A stretch of DNA of 64,000 nt from Halapricum desulfuricans (GTDB lineage: Archaea; Halobacteriota; Halobacteria; Halobacteriales; Haloarculaceae). Below, piece by piece: positions 61,788 to 64,000 of this stretch (the first letter of the stretch is position 1; every line of letters starts with the position of its first letter). The notes under the pieces were generated by a model. The model did no database searches, was not told the DNA's origin, and worked only from the letters and a program-made list of their open reading frames with translations. A program made the translations under genes and the position numbers. The stretch is taken from positions 1,597,030 to 1,661,029 of the forward strand of contig NZ_CP064788.1 of assembly GCF_017094525.1 (NCBI RefSeq), written 5' to 3'.

Positions 61788-62366
61788 ATGAATCCGAGCC
61801 GCGTCGATTCGCTTATCGATCTGACTTACGGGCTGTTGATCGCGCTCGCAGTGGGGCTCATCCTGCTCGCTGAGGGCCCGATCGGCCTGGCGTTCGGGAT
61901 CGGTGTACTGGTGTCGTACATCGTCCACGTCGTCTGGAAGATGGCCCGGTTTGACCCCGACTGGATGACGACAACCGTCAAAGAGACCGTTCAGGAAACC
62001 GTCGACGAAACGGTCGGTGAAACCGTCGAACAGCAGGTCGACGAGACTGTCAAGGAGACCGTCGGCGAAACCGTCGAGGCAACGGTTGACGAGGCAGTCG
62101 GTGAGAGCGTCGAGGCAACGGTTGACGAGGCAGTCGGCGAAACCGTCGAGAAATCGGTCGAAGCGGCTGTCGACGAAACTGTCGAAAAGAAAGTCGGAGA
62201 GACCGTCGAACGCTCGGTCGAGGAGACTGTCGAAGAGAAAGCCGAGCAGAAGGTCGAGGAGACTGTCGAAGAGAAGGTCGACGAAACGGTCGAAGAGAAA
62301 GTCGACGAAGCAGTCGAAGAGAAGGTCGACGAGAAAACCGAGGACGAAGAAGCGTCAAGCACGTGA
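61788..62366 (+). CDS. Membrane-anchored tetrad-repeat helical protein
   Basis: The 192-residue protein has two N-terminal membrane helices (about 14-30 and 35-52). About 125 residues of near-perfect four-residue repeats of the form V-[DEGK]-E-[TKA] follow. The DNA includes a 36-bp tandem unit near 62064-62135. No known family is recognised. A long, strongly charged helix or right-handed coil projecting from the membrane is likely, which is inference. Confidence 0.75.
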   Translation: MNPSRVDSLIDLTYGLLIALAVGLILLAEGPIGLAFGIGVLVSYIVHVVWKMARFDPDWMTTTVKETVQETVDETVGETVEQQVDETVKETVGETVEATVDEAVGESVEATVDEAVGETVEKSVEAAVDETVEKKVGETVERSVEETVEEKAEQKVEETVEEKVDETVEEKVDEAVEEKVDEKTEDEEASST

Positions 62367-62398
62367 GTCGGCGTTCTGTCTTCTCTTCGCGGTGTCCT

Positions 62399-62481
62399 AC
62401 TGATACTGTCGGCTGTAAGTTCGTGGGGATTTTCGGCACACGGGGTGCCGAAATCCTGCCGAAACGCTACAGCCGACTGTC
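62399..62481. repeat. Inverted-repeat element family B, copy 2
   Basis: The left end (62399-62424) matches 10995-11020 at 23 of 26 bases. Arms around 62404-62417 and 62467-62481 pair at 12 of 14. Inside, TTTCGGCAC and GTGCCGAAA form a strong hairpin. It lies 32 bp after the tetrad-repeat gene. Confidence 0.65.
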
Positions 62482-62550
62482 GCGTTTCGAAAGACGTCGA
62501 CGCCCGGGGTGACGAACGTCTCGCCGGACGTACAGCTGTAGCAGGAGCAA

Positions 62551-62859
62551 TTACCAGCCGACTGTCGTCGCGTGGATCTCGTAGTCTCCGGTTTCGTCGA
62601 TACCCATGATCGCCCAGTCGTACTCCAGGTGCTGGCGTTGCAGTCGCCGTTCGAGTTCACGACAGTTCCCCTCCCGCGTCACGAAACACCTGAACTGCCC
62701 CGATGTGGGCGCATCGTCCGGTTCGGGCATCGGCGTCACGTGAACGACCCGCCACTTGCGCTCGGCCGTGATCTCCTCTCCCTCGTGAGAAACCGTGTAC
62801 CCGAGGTCGTCGAAGATCGATTCCGCCTGCGTGTCGAGACGCGTGGTAACAGTCCCCAT
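62551..62859 (-). CDS. Small uncharacterised haloarchaeal protein (102 aa)
   Basis: The protein has an alpha/beta pattern: RLDTQAESIFDDLGYTV, then AERKWRVVHVTPM, FRCFVTRE and LEYDWAIMGID. I recall similar haloarchaeal proteins annotated only as a DUF. The stop region ends ACGACAGTCGGCTGG, which resembles an arm of repeat family B. No function is assigned. Confidence 0.75.
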   Translation of the reverse strand: MGTVTTRLDTQAESIFDDLGYTVSHEGEEITAERKWRVVHVTPMPEPDDAPTSGQFRCFVTREGNCRELERRLQRQHLEYDWAIMGIDETGDYEIHATTVGW

Positions 62860-62935
62860 TCAAGAAACCGATACTCGTGCCAGTCTATTAAAGATTGATA
62901 CGTGACAGGTTCCGGAGGGAACCGATCGTGACAGC

Positions 62936-63934
62936 TCAGAACGCCTCTCGGGTTTTTAGTTGCTCGACGACGTCGCGCACGCGCTGGACAGCGTCTCTGT
63001 CGGCGACGAGCGTTCGATCGTCGAACGACGCGATGACCAGGTCCTCGACGCCGACGGCGCTGACGTGGCCGTCGCTGGCGATGACGTTGTCCGCGGCCTC
63101 GAGCGCGAGGTAATCACCGAGAGCGGCGTTGCCGTCGGCGTCGGTCTCGAAGACACGCGCAAGGGCGTCCCAGGTTCCCAGGTCGTCCCATTCGTAGTCG
63201 GCGGGGACGACCGCGATGTCGGCGGCCGATTCCATGACGGCGTAGTCGACGCTGATCGACGGGACGGTTTCGTACCCCTGTTCGGGTTCACCGTCGTCGA
63301 GCGCCGCGACGAGCGGCCCGAGTTCGGTGTCGGCCGCCGCGTCCAGAAACGCCTCGGGCGTCCATGCGAACGTGCCGCTGTTCCAGTAGTAGCCGTCGTC
63401 GAGATACCGTTCGGCGCGCTCGCGGCCGGGCTTTTCGGTGAACGACTCGACTTCGAAGTACGCCCCCCGGTCGTCGCCGGGTTCGACGTAGCCATAGCCG
63501 GTCGCTGGCCGGTCGGGCTCGACGCCGATCGTGACCAGCCGTCCCGTGTCGGCTGCGACGCGACACGCCCGTCGTGCCGTCGACGCGAAGTCACCCTCGA
63601 TATGGTGGTCGCTCGGGAGCGCGAGCACGACACACGGCCCCACTTCCTCGCGGACACGGTGGGTGGCGTACGCCAGCGCGGGCCCGGTATCTTTCGGTTC
63701 CGGTTCGGTGAGAACGGCCACGTCGGGCACGAGCGTTTCGACGTCGTCGCGGAACGCCGGCCGCGTGAGAACGTACACTTCGTCGGCGAAGCCGGCGCGC
63801 TCGACGGTCGCCTCAAGCATCGACTGTTCGTCGCCGAACGAGAGGAACTGCTTCGGTCGATCGCTGCGAGTCGCCGGATACAGTCGCGTGCCAGTGCCGC
63901 CGGCCAGCACGACGGCCGCGATCGGACGGTCCAT
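62936..63934 (-). CDS. Mannose-1-phosphate guanylyltransferase / GMP
   Basis: The 332-residue nucleotidyltransferase has the N-terminal LAGGTGTRLYPATRSDRPKQF signature and central PSDHHIEGDF and FTEKPGRERAERYL motifs. The C-terminal part shows a left-handed-beta-helix-like end. It makes GDP-mannose for glycosylation of surface proteins. ATG 63934 starts MDRPIAAVVLAGG. Confidence 0.95.
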   Translation of the reverse strand: MDRPIAAVVLAGGTGTRLYPATRSDRPKQFLSFGDEQSMLEATVERAGFADEVYVLTRPAFRDDVETLVPDVAVLTEPEPKDTGPALAYATHRVREEVGPCVVLALPSDHHIEGDFASTARRACRVAADTGRLVTIGVEPDRPATGYGYVEPGDDRGAYFEVESFTEKPGRERAERYLDDGYYWNSGTFAWTPEAFLDAAADTELGPLVAALDDGEPEQGYETVPSISVDYAVMESAADIAVVPADYEWDDLGTWDALARVFETDADGNAALGDYLALEAADNVIASDGHVSAVGVEDLVIASFDDRTLVADRDAVQRVRDVVEQLKTREAF

Positions 63935-64000
63935 ATCAGCCCGTGCTCGCCCGACGACAAAAACCCACGACAACGCGCGGCAGGTTCCTATTTACGTCTC

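Overview
The window comes from a haloarchaeon (class Halobacteria). The protein-coding DNA is GC-rich, and the predicted proteins are strongly acidic (Asp/Glu-rich, Lys-poor). Archaea-specific genes are present: Sec61-beta, rps17e, RFC large subunit, SAMP1, FAU-1, halocyanin, cofD and bat-type HTH regulators. Promoters are TATA-box type with start codons 25-33 nt downstream, so many transcripts should be leaderless. The rRNA operon has archaeal bulge-helix-bulge type processing stems. A family-level placement (perhaps Haloarculaceae) is only a guess from general gene content.

Layout. 0-7 kb: a membrane protein, pyrB-pyrI, a CBS/HPF-like fusion, Sec61-beta, FAU-1, AIM24-like and universal stress proteins. 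7-9.4 kb: a divergent sulfur-handling locus with a split YeeE/YedE transporter on one side and TusA plus DsrE2 on the other. 9.4-14.9 kb: DtxR- and ArsR-type regulators, tRNA-Arg(TCT), a DUF373 membrane protein, stand-alone trpB, an SRPBCC protein and a halocyanin. 15-23.5 kb: prenyl synthase, hflX, purM, a DnaJ-ferredoxin fusion, an IMPDH-family enzyme without CBS domains, rfcL and a bat-type regulator. 23.7-25.4 kb: an oleate hydratase with an odd 5' end. 25.6-31.06 kb: a complete 16S-23S-5S rRNA operon with promoter, processing stems and terminator. Its spacer tRNA is anomalous, being a 65-nt tRNA-like sequence lacking a normal anticodon arm. 31-34.7 kb: RimK-like ligase, SAMP1 and two membrane proteins with TrkA-C-like regions, all on the minus strand. 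34.8-38.7 kb: an aminotransferase, VapBC and bacterial-type ligA. 38.7-46.8 kb: an ABC-transporter block with two tandem paralogous ABC-2 pairs, a MacB-type pair, a rhodanese and a third ABC-2 pair. 46.8-52 kb: rps17e, the cofD-citG-DUF447 operon, PHP, asparagine-synthase-like and GNAT genes. 52-58.1 kb: gltB-gltD. 58.1-60.8 kb: CbiMNQO-type Co/Ni uptake. 61-64 kb: a uracil-DNA-glycosylase-like protein, a tetrad-repeat protein, a small conserved-looking protein and a mannose-1-phosphate guanylyltransferase.

Most of the window is housekeeping chromosome. I see no CRISPR array, no transposase and no provirus. The most unusual points are: (1) a SAMP1-RimK-type ligase gene pair; (2) a four-CBS protein ending in a ribosome-hibernation-like domain; (3) the aberrant tRNA-like sequences in both rRNA spacers; (4) two families of imperfect inverted-repeat elements that begin at gene stop codons; (5) a structured non-coding block upstream of hflX; (6) a 4-residue-repeat membrane-anchored helix protein; and (7) the oleate hydratase locus, where the upstream 32-codon ORF may be the frameshifted N-terminus.
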